From: an uncultured bacterium
GTDB taxonomy: Bacteria; Bacillota; Clostridia; Lachnospirales; Lachnospiraceae
Assembly (NCBI GenBank): GCA_948467735.1
Contig: CAOKFN010000060.1
Span: 1 to 22,603 of the forward strand
DNA length: 22,603 nt
Direction: 5' to 3'
Shown here: piece by piece, positions 7,542 to 15,689 of the stretch
How positions within the stretch are numbered: the stretch's first letter is position 1
How the letters are laid out: every line of letters begins with the position of its first letter
Notes under the pieces: model-generated
Seen by the model: only the letters and a program-made list of their open reading frames with translations
Databases searched by the model: none
Told to the model about the DNA's origin: nothing
Translations under genes and position numbers: made by a program

Positions 7542-7711
7542 TCAATTCAAAATTTGGAAGTTTACTTCCAAACTTCCTCCCCATGGCGTACACGAGAACT
7601 CATTCTTCCGATCCGCACACACTGTTTCCCCGATTTTTTCCAATCCATGCGTATTTTCTATTTCGATCGGCAAATCCCGTTGACGTTTCATTGTTTCTGA
7701 AATTATGATTT

Positions 7712-7734
7712 ATTGTAATCACAATATTTACAAT
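7712..7734. repeat. Inverted repeat between rsgA and kptA
   Basis: ATTGTAA and TTACAAT are separated by 9 bases in an A+T-rich gap just after the rsgA stop. This could be a regulator site for kptA. I could not place a convincing promoter here. Confidence 0.35.
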
Positions 7735-7737
7735 CAT

Positions 7738-8742
7738 TCAATATCTCGCTTTTCTTTCTTTTAATTCCCTGTAAAGCGTACAATAATTCTCATAGCGCAG
7801 TCTGCTCACGGCTCCCTGCTCCACCGCGTCTTTGACGCCGCAGACGTTCTCCCCCATATGGGCGCAGCCGCCGAATTTACAATATTTTTCATGCTCCGCA
7901 AATTCAGGATAAAATCCTGCCAGCTGTTCTTTTTCCAGAGCGAACAGCTCCAGAGAGCTGAAACCGGGAGTGTCCAGAATATATGTATTCTCCCCCGCAG
8001 CTATCAGCTCCGAATGTCTGGTGGTGTGCTTTCCCCGTTCAATTTTCTCACTGATTTGTCCGGTCTCCATGACAATTTCCGACTGTAGACAGTTGATCAG
8101 CGATGATTTGCCCACCCCGCTGGGCCCCGCCATTGCGGTGATTTTTCCCGCCAGCAGTTCTTTCAGCTCCCGAATGCCCTCTCCTTTCAAAGCGCTGACG
8201 CTAAGTACACGATAACCGCATTCTCTGTAAATCCGAAGATAGCCTTCCCCTTCCCCGGCCTCGTCCATGTCCTGCTTGTTAAAACAGATAATACTGTCCA
8301 AATTCTGCTGTTTCATCATAATCAAAAAGCGATCCAGAAGATTAAAGCTGGGCTTGGGCTTTACAATCGAGAAAACAACCAGCGCCTGATCCACATTCGC
8401 CACTGCGGGGCGAATCAGTTCGCTGTGTCTGGGCAGAAGCTCCCTGATATTTCCCAGACCTTTCTCTTCATTCAATATGTCCATCTCCACATCATCGCCC
8501 ACCAAAGGTTTCCGCTTATCCTTCCGGAAAATCCCCTTGGCCCTGCACTCATATATCCTGCCCGCGGCACCCGCGACGGATGTTTCCTTGGCATTGCCCG
8601 TAAAACGCCCTTTATCCGCTTCCCGGACAATGTCCGCTTCCCGAACAATGTCCGCTTCCCGAACAATGTCCGCTTCCCGAACAATGTCCGCTTCGCGGAC
8701 ATAATAGAATCCGGCAATTCCTTTAATAATTTTTCCCCTCAT
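7738..8742 (-). CDS. rsgA: Ribosome small subunit-dependent GTPase A, with N-terminal tandem-repeat insertion
   Basis: RsgA is a circularly permuted GTPase that checks late 30S maturation. From the chosen start it has 334 residues. G4 NKQD is at 155-158, G1 GPSGVGKS at 206-213, G3 DTPG at 257-260, and the zinc motif C288, C293, H295, C301 follows. I start at MRGKIIKGIAGFYYV because the family begins there; AAGGGAG lies just upstream, somewhat close. Between the first OB-fold strand (GFYYV) and the second (IYECRAKGIFRK) lies an insertion of about 46 residues, built from five VREADI units plus a Gly/Ala-rich tail. The family normally has a short loop there. The gene follows prkC after 233 bp that hold a separate 43-bp duplication. 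Confidence 0.93.
   Translation of the reverse strand: MRGKIIKGIAGFYYVREADIVREADIVREADIVREADIVREADKGRFTGNAKETSVAGAAGRIYECRAKGIFRKDKRKPLVGDDVEMDILNEEKGLGNIRELLPRHSELIRPAVANVDQALVVFSIVKPKPSFNLLDRFLIMMKQQNLDSIICFNKQDMDEAGEGEGYLRIYRECGYRVLSVSALKGEGIRELKELLAGKITAMAGPSGVGKSSLINCLQSEIVMETGQISEKIERGKHTTRHSELIAAGENTYILDTPGFSSLELFALEKEQLAGFYPEFAEHEKYCKFGGCAHMGENVCGVKDAVEQGAVSRLRYENYCTLYRELKERKARY
8618..8707 (-). repeat. 18-bp in-frame tandem repeat array within rsgA
   Basis: There are five consecutive 18-bp units (plus strand GCTTCCCGAACAATGTCC). Units 2-4 are identical, unit 1 differs by one base and unit 5 is degenerate. Each encodes VREADI. Near-identity suggests recent expansion by slippage or unequal recombination. 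Confidence 0.95.
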
Positions 8743-8783
8743 ATCTCCCTTCCCGAATCTGTCCATCCTAGTGCTGACAGCAG

Positions 8784-8869
8784 CAGGCTGTTTTCTTTCC
8801 CGAATATCACCGCCAGCCGCCGGAGCCAGCCTGTTTTCTTTCCTCAATATCTCCGCCGGCCGCCAAGCG
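8784..8869. repeat. 43-bp direct duplication in the rsgA leader
   Basis: Two imperfect copies begin CAGGCTGTTTTCTTTCC (8784) and CAGCCTGTTTTCTTTCC (8827). The period of 43 is not a multiple of three, consistent with non-coding DNA. This argues against an rsgA start further upstream. Confidence 0.75.
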
Positions 8870-8975
8870 CCTCATAAAAAATCATCCACAGAGTTCCCGC
8901 CCCATAGGAAACCGAACGCCCTGCCGCCTGCTTTACATCCCGGCCGTTCCGTCCGCACAGCCGAAACTAGTTCTC

Positions 8976-11123
8976 CTACTCCGGAACGAATTCCACTCTC
9001 CTTGAAAAAGAGCGAGGTTCCGTCATTCCCGGCATGGTGATGACGCTTCCCGTCACAGGGTCCACAGAAGTCGTCCCGCTTGTGGTTACGGTATAAGTCA
9101 TGGTAATCGTCCCTCCGGAGGATTTCAGCCCATAATAATTGGCCGCTTGAGGGAAGCTGGAGGTTTTGGTATCCAAAAGCACCATTCCGTCATCGGCAGT
9201 CAAAGTGATGGCAACCTCCGTGCCCTTCACATAATCCGGCGCCTCTTCCACCGACGGGGCCATGATGCTGCCGTTATAGCGGTAAATCGTCTTCGGTTCG
9301 TCCGCTGTCTCCGGCCCCATGCTGACTTTGATATCCAAGGCCGTCCCCGGCTCCACATAGGAGCCTTGGGAATAGCTCTGATAACAGATCATCCCCTCCT
9401 CATATTCGGAATGATACACCTGCGTGACACTGCCTATCTGCAGCCCCGCCTCAATCGCCGCTATGGTTCCGTCCTGCTCGGAATATCCCAGAAGCTTCGG
9501 CACCCGCACTCTCTCCCTGCCCAGACTTACCGTAACTGTGATATTGGTTCCCTTGGCAACTCTGGTTTCGGCCGCAGGCACCTGAGCCATGACCAATCCT
9601 TTTTCCACTTCATCGGAATAACCTTCTTCTCTGGTGACGGCAAAACCTTCGCCAGTCAGTCTGCCATAGGCGTCTTCATAGGAAGAATTGAGCACTTCGG
9701 GCACCGCAAAAGACTGAGGCCCCGTACTGGCTGTAAGAACAATCGTACTTCCCTCCTGTATCTCCGTGCCTGCGGCAATATTTGTACGGATTACAACACC
9801 CACCGCAACTGTGTCGGATTCTTCATAAATCACCTCAGAATTCAGCCCATAGCCGCGCAGCTCATTTCTGGCCTCCTCCACGCTTTTATCCTGTACATCG
9901 GGAACCTTCACATACTTAATGTCCGCGTCCTGATCCGAAGAAGGCGGCGCCGTGGCTCCTGAACCGGTCTGATTGTCCGGATTCCTCCCGCTGTCCCCCG
10001 AGCCAAACACATGAACCGCCAGAATAATGACAATGACACAGATAACGACGCCTCCCAGCAATGCCAGAATTGTAGTCACCCGCTCCATTTTGGGATTGTA
10101 ATCGTACTCATCCCCGTCATCCTCCTCCGGTTCTAGCTCTTCCTCATATATTTCCTCCGCCTCGGCCCGCAGGCTTTCTCTTTCATCGTATTGAAAATTC
10201 TCCTGATAGGCGGTCCTGCGTTTAATCTGCTCCATATCCTTTGGCGTGATTGTGCGGGTTCCGCCCTCCATATCCGGGTCGTTTGGCACCACAAAATTCT
10301 CATCCGGATACATCAGCGACTGCTTTAAATCAGCCACCAAGTCCTGCATGCGCTGATACCTGCGGTCCGGGGACTTCTGACAGCATTTTAAGACGATTCC
10401 CTCAACGCTGTTGGGAATCTCCGGCACAAATTCCTTCGGCGACGGCAGTTCCTCCTGAATATGCTTGATTGCAATCGCCACCGTGGTCTCCCCATTGAAA
10501 GGAACCCTTCCCGTAAGCATTTCAAACATTGTGATGCCCAGGGAATAAATATCGCTTTTTTCATCGCTGTAACCGCCCCTTGCCTGTTCCGGGGACGTAT
10601 AGTGAACGGATCCCATCACGTTGGAGGTGATAGTATTGCTGGTAGCCGCCTTGGCAATCCCAAAATCCGTCACTTTTACCTTGCCGTCTCTTGAAATCAT
10701 GATATTCTGAGGCTTGATATCCCTGTGAATAATATGGTTGTTGTGAGCCGCCTCAATTCCCATGCTCACCTGTATGGCAATGCTGACCGCCTCCTTAAAA
10801 GACAGCCTGGCCTTTTTTTCAATATATTTTTTGAGCGTAATTCCTTCCACCAGCTCCATGACAATGTAATAGATGCCGTTTTCCTCGCCCACATCATATA
10901 CATTTACAATATTGGGATGCATTAACCCTGCCGCGGCCTGAGCCTCCGTGCGGAATTTGGATACAAAATTGGCGTTTTCGCTAAACTCCTGTTTTAATAC
11001 TTTCACCGCCACAAAGCGGTTCAGCTTATGACATTTCGCTTTATATACATCCGACATACCGCCGGTACCTATTTTCTCAAGTATCTCATACCGATCGCCT
11101 ATCATCATTCCAATCTTAATCAT
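8976..11123 (-). CDS. prkC: PASTA-domain serine/threonine protein kinase
   Basis: The protein has 715 residues. The cytoplasmic Hanks-type kinase has a glycine loop GTGGMSDVY (20-27 region), lysine K41, HRDIKPQN (133-140) and DFGIAK (153-158). An acidic linker (about 315-345, rich in E and D) leads to one membrane segment (about 350-374). Outside the membrane come three PASTA repeats (about 404-468, 469-535, 537-603), which in this family sense muropeptides or lipid II. A C-terminal extension of about 110 residues, rich in Thr, Ser and Val, is probably a beta domain. GGAG sits 7 bases before the ATG. The kinase follows its phosphatase partner by 44 bp. It likely controls cell-wall synthesis, division and spore germination, as known for relatives. 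It is complete. Confidence 0.96.
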   Translation of the reverse strand: MIKIGMMIGDRYEILEKIGTGGMSDVYKAKCHKLNRFVAVKVLKQEFSENANFVSKFRTEAQAAAGLMHPNIVNVYDVGEENGIYYIVMELVEGITLKKYIEKKARLSFKEAVSIAIQVSMGIEAAHNNHIIHRDIKPQNIMISRDGKVKVTDFGIAKAATSNTITSNVMGSVHYTSPEQARGGYSDEKSDIYSLGITMFEMLTGRVPFNGETTVAIAIKHIQEELPSPKEFVPEIPNSVEGIVLKCCQKSPDRRYQRMQDLVADLKQSLMYPDENFVVPNDPDMEGGTRTITPKDMEQIKRRTAYQENFQYDERESLRAEAEEIYEEELEPEEDDGDEYDYNPKMERVTTILALLGGVVICVIVIILAVHVFGSGDSGRNPDNQTGSGATAPPSSDQDADIKYVKVPDVQDKSVEEARNELRGYGLNSEVIYEESDTVAVGVVIRTNIAAGTEIQEGSTIVLTASTGPQSFAVPEVLNSSYEDAYGRLTGEGFAVTREEGYSDEVEKGLVMAQVPAAETRVAKGTNITVTVSLGRERVRVPKLLGYSEQDGTIAAIEAGLQIGSVTQVYHSEYEEGMICYQSYSQGSYVEPGTALDIKVSMGPETADEPKTIYRYNGSIMAPSVEEAPDYVKGTEVAITLTADDGMVLLDTKTSSFPQAANYYGLKSSGGTITMTYTVTTSGTTSVDPVTGSVITMPGMTEPRSFSRRVEFVPE

Positions 11124-11167
11124 ATATGCTCTCCATTCTCAGATACAAAGAAATGATTCACCTCGCA

Positions 11168-11899
11168 TCATTTTACACCAGCAATCAAAATTACGCTGAT
11201 GTTATCCCTGCCGCCATGCTCATTGGCTGCCTTGACCAGCGCCTGCGCTTTCTCCACGATATCTCTGGCCCCCTCCAATATCATCCGGATTTCCTCGTCT
11301 TCCAGCATATTGGTCAAGCCGTCCGTACACATCAATATCTCATCGCCTTCTTCCAGCCGCACCGTAAAGAAATCTACGTTCACCGTATCCTCCGCCCCGA
11401 CTGCTCTGGTGATAATATTCTTATTCGCGTGATTTCTTGCCGCCTCCCTGTCAATTTCTCCCCTTCGTACCATTTCTTCTACCCAAGAATGATCTTTTGT
11501 AATCTGTCGTATTCCTTTATCATTTGCCACATATAATCTGCTGTCGCCCACATTTGCCACCCAGAGGCTGTTTCCCTCGCATACGGCGGCTACCACGGTG
11601 GTTCCCATGCCTTCCAGCCATGAAAAACGTGCCGCCCGCCTGCGCACCAGAGTGTTGGCCGCCTGAATCGCTTCCTCCAGAATCCGGATCGGTTCTGTTT
11701 CCGACGAGGCCGCCGCCTTTTCCACAATGGTTTCCACAGCCACTCTGGAGGCATAATCTCCGGCATTATGCCCCCCCATCCCGTCTGCCACCAAAAACAA
11801 ATTCGCAAGACTGCCCACGGGCCGCTCTGACGAATAGACAAAGTCTTGATTCAATTTTCTCTTTTTTCCTATATCAGTTATGGAAAACGTCTTTAACAC
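11168..11899 (-). CDS. prpC: PP2C-family serine/threonine phosphatase (Stp1/PrpC type)
   Basis: The protein has 243 residues. It is the metal-dependent phosphatase that counteracts the PASTA kinase encoded next. Motifs include DGMGGHNAG (39-47), GMGTTVV (97-103), VGDSRLYV (117-124), CTDGLTN (191-197) and GGRDNISV (229-236), which cover the metal-binding aspartates. The start is a GTG inside the end of rlmN, so the two genes overlap by 26 bp in different frames. GGAGG eight bases upstream supports this start. The overlap implies translational coupling. Confidence 0.95.
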   Translation of the reverse strand: MLKTFSITDIGKKRKLNQDFVYSSERPVGSLANLFLVADGMGGHNAGDYASRVAVETIVEKAAASSETEPIRILEEAIQAANTLVRRRAARFSWLEGMGTTVVAAVCEGNSLWVANVGDSRLYVANDKGIRQITKDHSWVEEMVRRGEIDREAARNHANKNIITRAVGAEDTVNVDFFTVRLEEGDEILMCTDGLTNMLEDEEIRMILEGARDIVEKAQALVKAANEHGGRDNISVILIAGVK

Positions 11900-13220
11900 G
11901 TTTCATTTCCTCCAAAGTCCTGCGGCGCAGCTGTCCGCAGGCGCCGTCGATATCCCTGCCCATTTCCCTTCTAATAGTAACATTTATTTTATTTTTTTCA
12001 AGTATATTTTGAAAAGCAAGGATTCTCTTTCTATCCGGCCTGCTGAAATTCCGCTCCCTGACCGGGTTTATGGGAATCAAATTCACATGGCAGCCAAGAG
12101 GCCTTGCAAGCTCTGCCAGACGCCGCGCGTCCTCGTCGGTATCGTTGACGCCGCGCATCAGGCTATACTCAAAGGTAATTCTTCTGCCGGTCTGTTCAAA
12201 ATAATATCCGCAGGCTTTCATCAGCTCCCGAATGGAATACTTCTCCGCTATGGGCATCAGCTTTCGGCGTTTTTCATCCGACGCGGCATGCAGAGACAGC
12301 GCCAGCGTGATCTGCAGCTTCTCTCCTGCAAGCCTTTTTATCTCCGGCACAAGCCCGCAGGTGGAAACCGTCACATTTCTCTGGCTGATATGCAGTCCGT
12401 TTTCATCCGTCAGCATTCTGAGAAACCTAAGCAGATTGTCATAATTGTCCAAAGGCTCCCCCGTCCCCATGACTACCACGTTACTGACCCTCTCCCCTGT
12501 CAGCAGCGTAATCGCATATATCTGGTCCAGCATTTCCGAAGGAAGGAGATTGCGCTCCAATCCGCCCAAGGCGGACGCGCAGAAATGACAGCCCATCCGG
12601 CATCCCGCCTGAGAAGAAATACAGACGCTGTTGCCGTGATGATATTTCATCCATACGCTTTCCACCACATTGCCGTCGGAAAGTTCAAATAGAAACTTCT
12701 TAGTCCCATTATCTTGGGACTTTGGCCCATTATCTTGGGACTTTGGCCCATTATCTTGGGACTTTGGCCCATCATTTTGGGACTTTGGCCCATTATCTTG
12801 GGACTTCATTCCGTCAATCTGAGATTCTTGTACACACACTGCTTTCAGGGCAGTAAAATCATACCGCTCTTCACATAATTCCCTAAACTGCTTGGAAAGA
12901 TTGGTCATCTCCCCAAATCCCCTCGCCAGTTTTTTATGCATCCACTCATACATCTGTCTGGCGCGAAAAGGCTTTTCCCCTATGGCTGTAATCTCCTCCG
13001 TCAATTCCTGCAGCGACAGCGACTTAACGTCTATGTCTTTCTTTTCTTCGCCTTCGTATTCTTTATTTTTGTACTCTCTGCTTTTATAATCTCCGCTATT
13101 GTATTCTTTGCTTCTGTACTCTCCGCTTTTATAATCTCCGCTATTGTATTTTTTGCTTCTGTATTCTCCGCTTTTGTATTCTTTGCTCTCATCATCTTCT
13201 TTTTTGTATTCTCTAGTCAT
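11874..13220 (-). CDS. rlmN: 23S rRNA (A2503-C2)/tRNA (A37-C2) methyltransferase RlmN with two tandem-repeat insertions
   Basis: RlmN is a radical SAM enzyme that methylates C2 of A2503 in 23S rRNA and of A37 in some tRNAs. In the longest frame (466 residues from 13274) the Fe-S cysteines are C225, C229 and C232 in AGCRMGCHFC. The catalytic pair is C218 and C446 (GACGQL), so the enzyme should be active. MGTGEPLDN lies at 269-277. I prefer the second ATG (MTREYKKED), which has GAGG 8 bases upstream; the ATG at 13274 has a poor site. Two additions are unusual: residues about 30-73 are (E/D)Y(K/R/N)S(G/K) pentapeptides, and about 157-191 are five KSQDNGP units between the N-terminal domain and the radical SAM core. 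Normal RlmN has neither and is roughly 345-360 residues long. Confidence 0.94.
   Translation of the reverse strand: MTREYKKEDDESKEYKSGEYRSKKYNSGDYKSGEYRSKEYNSGDYKSREYKNKEYEGEEKKDIDVKSLSLQELTEEITAIGEKPFRARQMYEWMHKKLARGFGEMTNLSKQFRELCEERYDFTALKAVCVQESQIDGMKSQDNGPKSQNDGPKSQDNGPKSQDNGPKSQDNGTKKFLFELSDGNVVESVWMKYHHGNSVCISSQAGCRMGCHFCASALGGLERNLLPSEMLDQIYAITLLTGERVSNVVVMGTGEPLDNYDNLLRFLRMLTDENGLHISQRNVTVSTCGLVPEIKRLAGEKLQITLALSLHAASDEKRRKLMPIAEKYSIRELMKACGYYFEQTGRRITFEYSLMRGVNDTDEDARRLAELARPLGCHVNLIPINPVRERNFSRPDRKRILAFQNILEKNKINVTIRREMGRDIDGACGQLRRRTLEEMKRVKDVFHN
12705..12809 (-). repeat. 21-bp in-frame tandem repeat array within rlmN
   Basis: There are five 21-bp units (plus strand CCCATTATCTTGGGACTTTG plus G). 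The units are nearly identical and each encodes KSQDNGP. Each unit contains a dyad, CCCA and TGGG around TTATCT, which could favour slippage. Confidence 0.95.
13056..13190 (-). repeat. 15-bp in-frame tandem repeat array at the rlmN 5' end
   Basis: There are nine consecutive 15-bp units, for example GTATTCTTTGCTTCT and ATAATCTCCGCTATT on the plus strand. A higher-order period of 45 bp is visible. They encode Tyr-containing pentapeptides. Units differ at several positions, so this array looks older than the other two short-period arrays. Confidence 0.93.
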
Positions 13221-13376
13221 CCTATCATCCTCACACCTGCTGTACGAAACCGCAGAATTTCTAATTTTTTTCATTTCTTATTTTTTTTCACTTCTTCAAC
13301 ATTTCCGGCCTGCCGCGCAGACGTCGCATACAGCCTGTGGGAAAAATGCTGTTCATGCAGTCTTTTGTGCAGATTC

Positions 13377-14903
13377 TTAATCCGCACACTTATCCGGCTT
13401 GGAATCTGCACAGGTTTTGCGGAATTTCGCAATAAAAAAACCGTCGGTTTCCATATATCCCGGCAGGAATTGTATACACGCGGCGTATTCCTTCTCCGTC
13501 AGCCCAAACGCAGGATCCTTCCCTGCTCTGCTTAACTCTGCTGCAATGCGCCGCTTCTCCCTGACGGCTCTTTCCGGAACCGTACCTTCCAGCGAAACCG
13601 GCTCAAGCCCCAATTCTCGGGAAATGAAACGCACCATATCCTGATTTTCCCCCCTGTGGACGGTACAGGTACTATACAAAAGGATTCCTCCGGGTTTCAA
13701 ATAAGAAACACTTGCCTCCACAATCTGTCTCTGCAGCGCCGCGAGGCTCTCCATTCCCTCTTTCGTCACACGGTACTTGATATCCCGCTTTTTCCCCATG
13801 ACTCCCAGACCGGAACAGGGCACGTCCAAAAATAGGACGTCCGCCTTCCCTGTCAAGCCGCTGTCTGTCCGGATGCCGTCAAAAACCTCCGTGTCTATGT
13901 TCACGGTTCTCATACGGCGGATATTTTCTCTTAACAGCGTTACCTTTTCTTCCGATATATCACGGGCAAGCACCCTGCCCGCTCCCGCTTTTTCCGCCGC
14001 CAGAATGCTTTTTCCGCCCGGAGCCGCGCAGACGTCAACAACAAAATCCCCCTGTCCGATTCCCGCGGCCTCCACCGCAAGGGCGGAGCTCACATCCTGT
14101 ACCATCCACAAGCCTTCCTGAAAACCCGCAATACCGCTCACTCCCTCCGCCGTTCCCAGCTGCTTTGCCAAAGATACATAGGGCAGATACGGACTCTCGG
14201 AAAGCAGCACGCCCTGTTTTTCCATACGGGTACAAAGCCCCTTCCTCTCCTCGGCGGACATTGTGGATACAAAACGCAGAGAAACCGGATGAATCTCCAT
14301 CAGTCCCTTTAAAAGTGTTGCCGTAATTTCCCAGCCATATTCATCCAGCCACAACTCTGCCAGCCATTCCGGCGTGGAATACTTTACGGATAAGTACTTC
14401 ACAGGCTCCTGTTTCTTGTCGGGAAGAGGCAGATTCTCTTTTTGTTTGGAAACCGTCCTGAGAATTCCGTTGACAAAACCCTTTAAATTCCGAAACCCTC
14501 TCTTTGCCGCCAGCTTACATGCCTCATTACACACGGCGCTGTCGGGTACGGAATCCATATAGAGCAGCTGATAGACGCTCATACGCAGAAGACAGCGTAT
14601 GAGCGGACGCATTTTTCTCACGGGCAGACTGGAAAAATGATTCAAATAATAATCCAGTTCCAGCTGTCTCTCTATGACGCCTTCCACGGTTCTTTTGATA
14701 AAAGCCTTATCCCTGTTCTCTAAATAGTCATACTTGTCCAAGACTGCTTTCACCAGCCTGTGTGAAAAGTTCTTTTCCACAGAAGGGCTTTCTTCCACGG
14801 AAGATACTCCCTGTGTGAAACGTGTTCTTTCCGTGGAATTCACTCCTTCCGTTTCAAGCAGAAGCAGTGTGTCCAAGACTAGCTCTCTGATATTTTCCGC
14901 CAC
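13377..14903 (-). CDS. rsmB: 16S rRNA (C967-C5) methyltransferase RsmB
   Basis: The protein has 508 residues. The N-terminal NusB-like RNA-binding domain (about 1-150) is followed by a Rossmann methyltransferase domain. Motifs include DVCAAPGGKS (290-299, SAM site), DVPCSGLG (360-367, C363) and the nucleophile region YSTCTVHRGEN (C413). The start is GTG with AGAAGGAG upstream, just after the metallopeptidase stop. Between the first helix and the FSHRLVKAVLDKYDYL segment lie about 27 extra residues (around 20-47) that are rich in Ser, Thr and Glu and encoded by degenerate direct repeats. Relatives go straight from the first helix to a short YSH-type turn. The C-terminal tail is short and Cys/Lys-rich. 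Confidence 0.95.
   Translation of the reverse strand: MAENIRELVLDTLLLLETEGVNSTERTRFTQGVSSVEESPSVEKNFSHRLVKAVLDKYDYLENRDKAFIKRTVEGVIERQLELDYYLNHFSSLPVRKMRPLIRCLLRMSVYQLLYMDSVPDSAVCNEACKLAAKRGFRNLKGFVNGILRTVSKQKENLPLPDKKQEPVKYLSVKYSTPEWLAELWLDEYGWEITATLLKGLMEIHPVSLRFVSTMSAEERKGLCTRMEKQGVLLSESPYLPYVSLAKQLGTAEGVSGIAGFQEGLWMVQDVSSALAVEAAGIGQGDFVVDVCAAPGGKSILAAEKAGAGRVLARDISEEKVTLLRENIRRMRTVNIDTEVFDGIRTDSGLTGKADVLFLDVPCSGLGVMGKKRDIKYRVTKEGMESLAALQRQIVEASVSYLKPGGILLYSTCTVHRGENQDMVRFISRELGLEPVSLEGTVPERAVREKRRIAAELSRAGKDPAFGLTEKEYAACIQFLPGYMETDGFFIAKFRKTCADSKPDKCAD
14757..14848 (-). repeat. Degenerate direct repeats inside rsmB
   Basis: CCTGTGTGAAA occurs at 14757 and 14810. Each copy is followed by related blocks (GTTCTTTTCCACAGAAGG and GTTCTTTCCGTGGAATTC). 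The reading frame is kept although the period of 53 is not a multiple of three, so compensating indels have occurred. Confidence 0.6.
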
Positions 14904-14905
14904 AA

Positions 14906-15592
14906 TTAATCACTCCTTCTCCGGCCGCCGCCAAACAGCAGCACCAGACGGAGCAGCTGCAGAATTGCCGAAGCTGCCGCCGCAACATAGGTCATGGCCG
15001 CCGCTCTGAGCACCTTTTTGCAGCCTCTGTTTTCTTCCACGGTCAACAGACCGTACTGTTCAATTTTTGCCACGGCTCTGGAGGAAGCATTAAATTCCAC
15101 CGGCAGCGTCACAAGCTGAAATATTACCGCCAGCGCAAACGCCCAGATGCCGATCTCAATCAACACTTGATTCCAGCTCAACACAATTCCCAGCAGAATC
15201 AACGGAAATCCTAATTTACTGCCGATATTGGCCGCCGGAACAAGCGCTGTCCTAAATTTCAGAGGAGAATAGCCCTTTGCATGCTGAATGGCATGACCGC
15301 ATTCATGCGCCGCCACTCCCACCGCAGTCACTGTGGGCTGGCTGTAATTGCCGCGAGAAAGCCTTACCGTATTAGTCCGCGGGTCATAATGGTCTCCGCT
15401 TTCCGACGACAGACATTCAATCTGCACTTGATAAAGTCCTTCATTATTCAATATACGTCTGGCCGCTTCCGCACCGGTTAATCCGGTACTGCTGCGTACT
15501 CTGCTGTATTTTCCCATAGTACTGTTCACTAAAGCGCCTGCACCTAGGCAGAGGACCATGCCTATAATCACCAATAAATAAGTCGCATCCAT
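14906..15592 (-). CDS. Membrane zinc metallopeptidase (YugP family)
   Basis: This 228-residue membrane protein has the zinc motif HECGH (96-100) within VGVAAHECGHAIQHAKGY. Hydrophobic segments lie near residues 4-24, 117-137, 143-163 and 203-220. The family is a neutral zinc metallopeptidase group that includes B. subtilis YugP, with unknown substrates. In Clostridia it commonly sits between fmt and rsmB, as here. GGAGCAATTT precedes the ATG. The stop codon is separated from rsmB by two bases. Confidence 0.9.
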   Translation of the reverse strand: MDATYLLVIIGMVLCLGAGALVNSTMGKYSRVRSSTGLTGAEAARRILNNEGLYQVQIECLSSESGDHYDPRTNTVRLSRGNYSQPTVTAVGVAAHECGHAIQHAKGYSPLKFRTALVPAANIGSKLGFPLILLGIVLSWNQVLIEIGIWAFALAVIFQLVTLPVEFNASSRAVAKIEQYGLLTVEENRGCKKVLRAAAMTYVAAAASAILQLLRLVLLFGGGRRRSD

Positions 15593-15689
15593 AAATTGCT
15601 CCTGTCTTATACCAGTTCTGTTGATTCCAGTCCCGTTCCGAGACTGTATTTATTCCGTTTTCGTCCCTATGGCAATATTTGCCGTTTCC

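Noticed and set aside
7510..7593. An upstream ATG that would lengthen KptA by 28 residues
   Set aside because: The ribosome site GGAGG and family homology both point to the internal ATG; the extension contains a perfect hairpin.
8743..8847. An upstream TTG start that would lengthen RsgA by 35 residues
   Set aside because: The extension is encoded by a 43-bp duplication out of codon phase, and homologues begin at MRGKIIKGIAGFYYV.
9147..9962. A 271-codon plus-strand frame opposite the prkC PASTA region
   Set aside because: It lies antisense to a clear gene, has His/Arg-rich shadow composition and no ribosome site.
12705..13190. CRISPR-like rows of short direct repeats
   Set aside because: Units are directly abutting with no spacers and stay in frame inside rlmN; they are coding tandem repeats.
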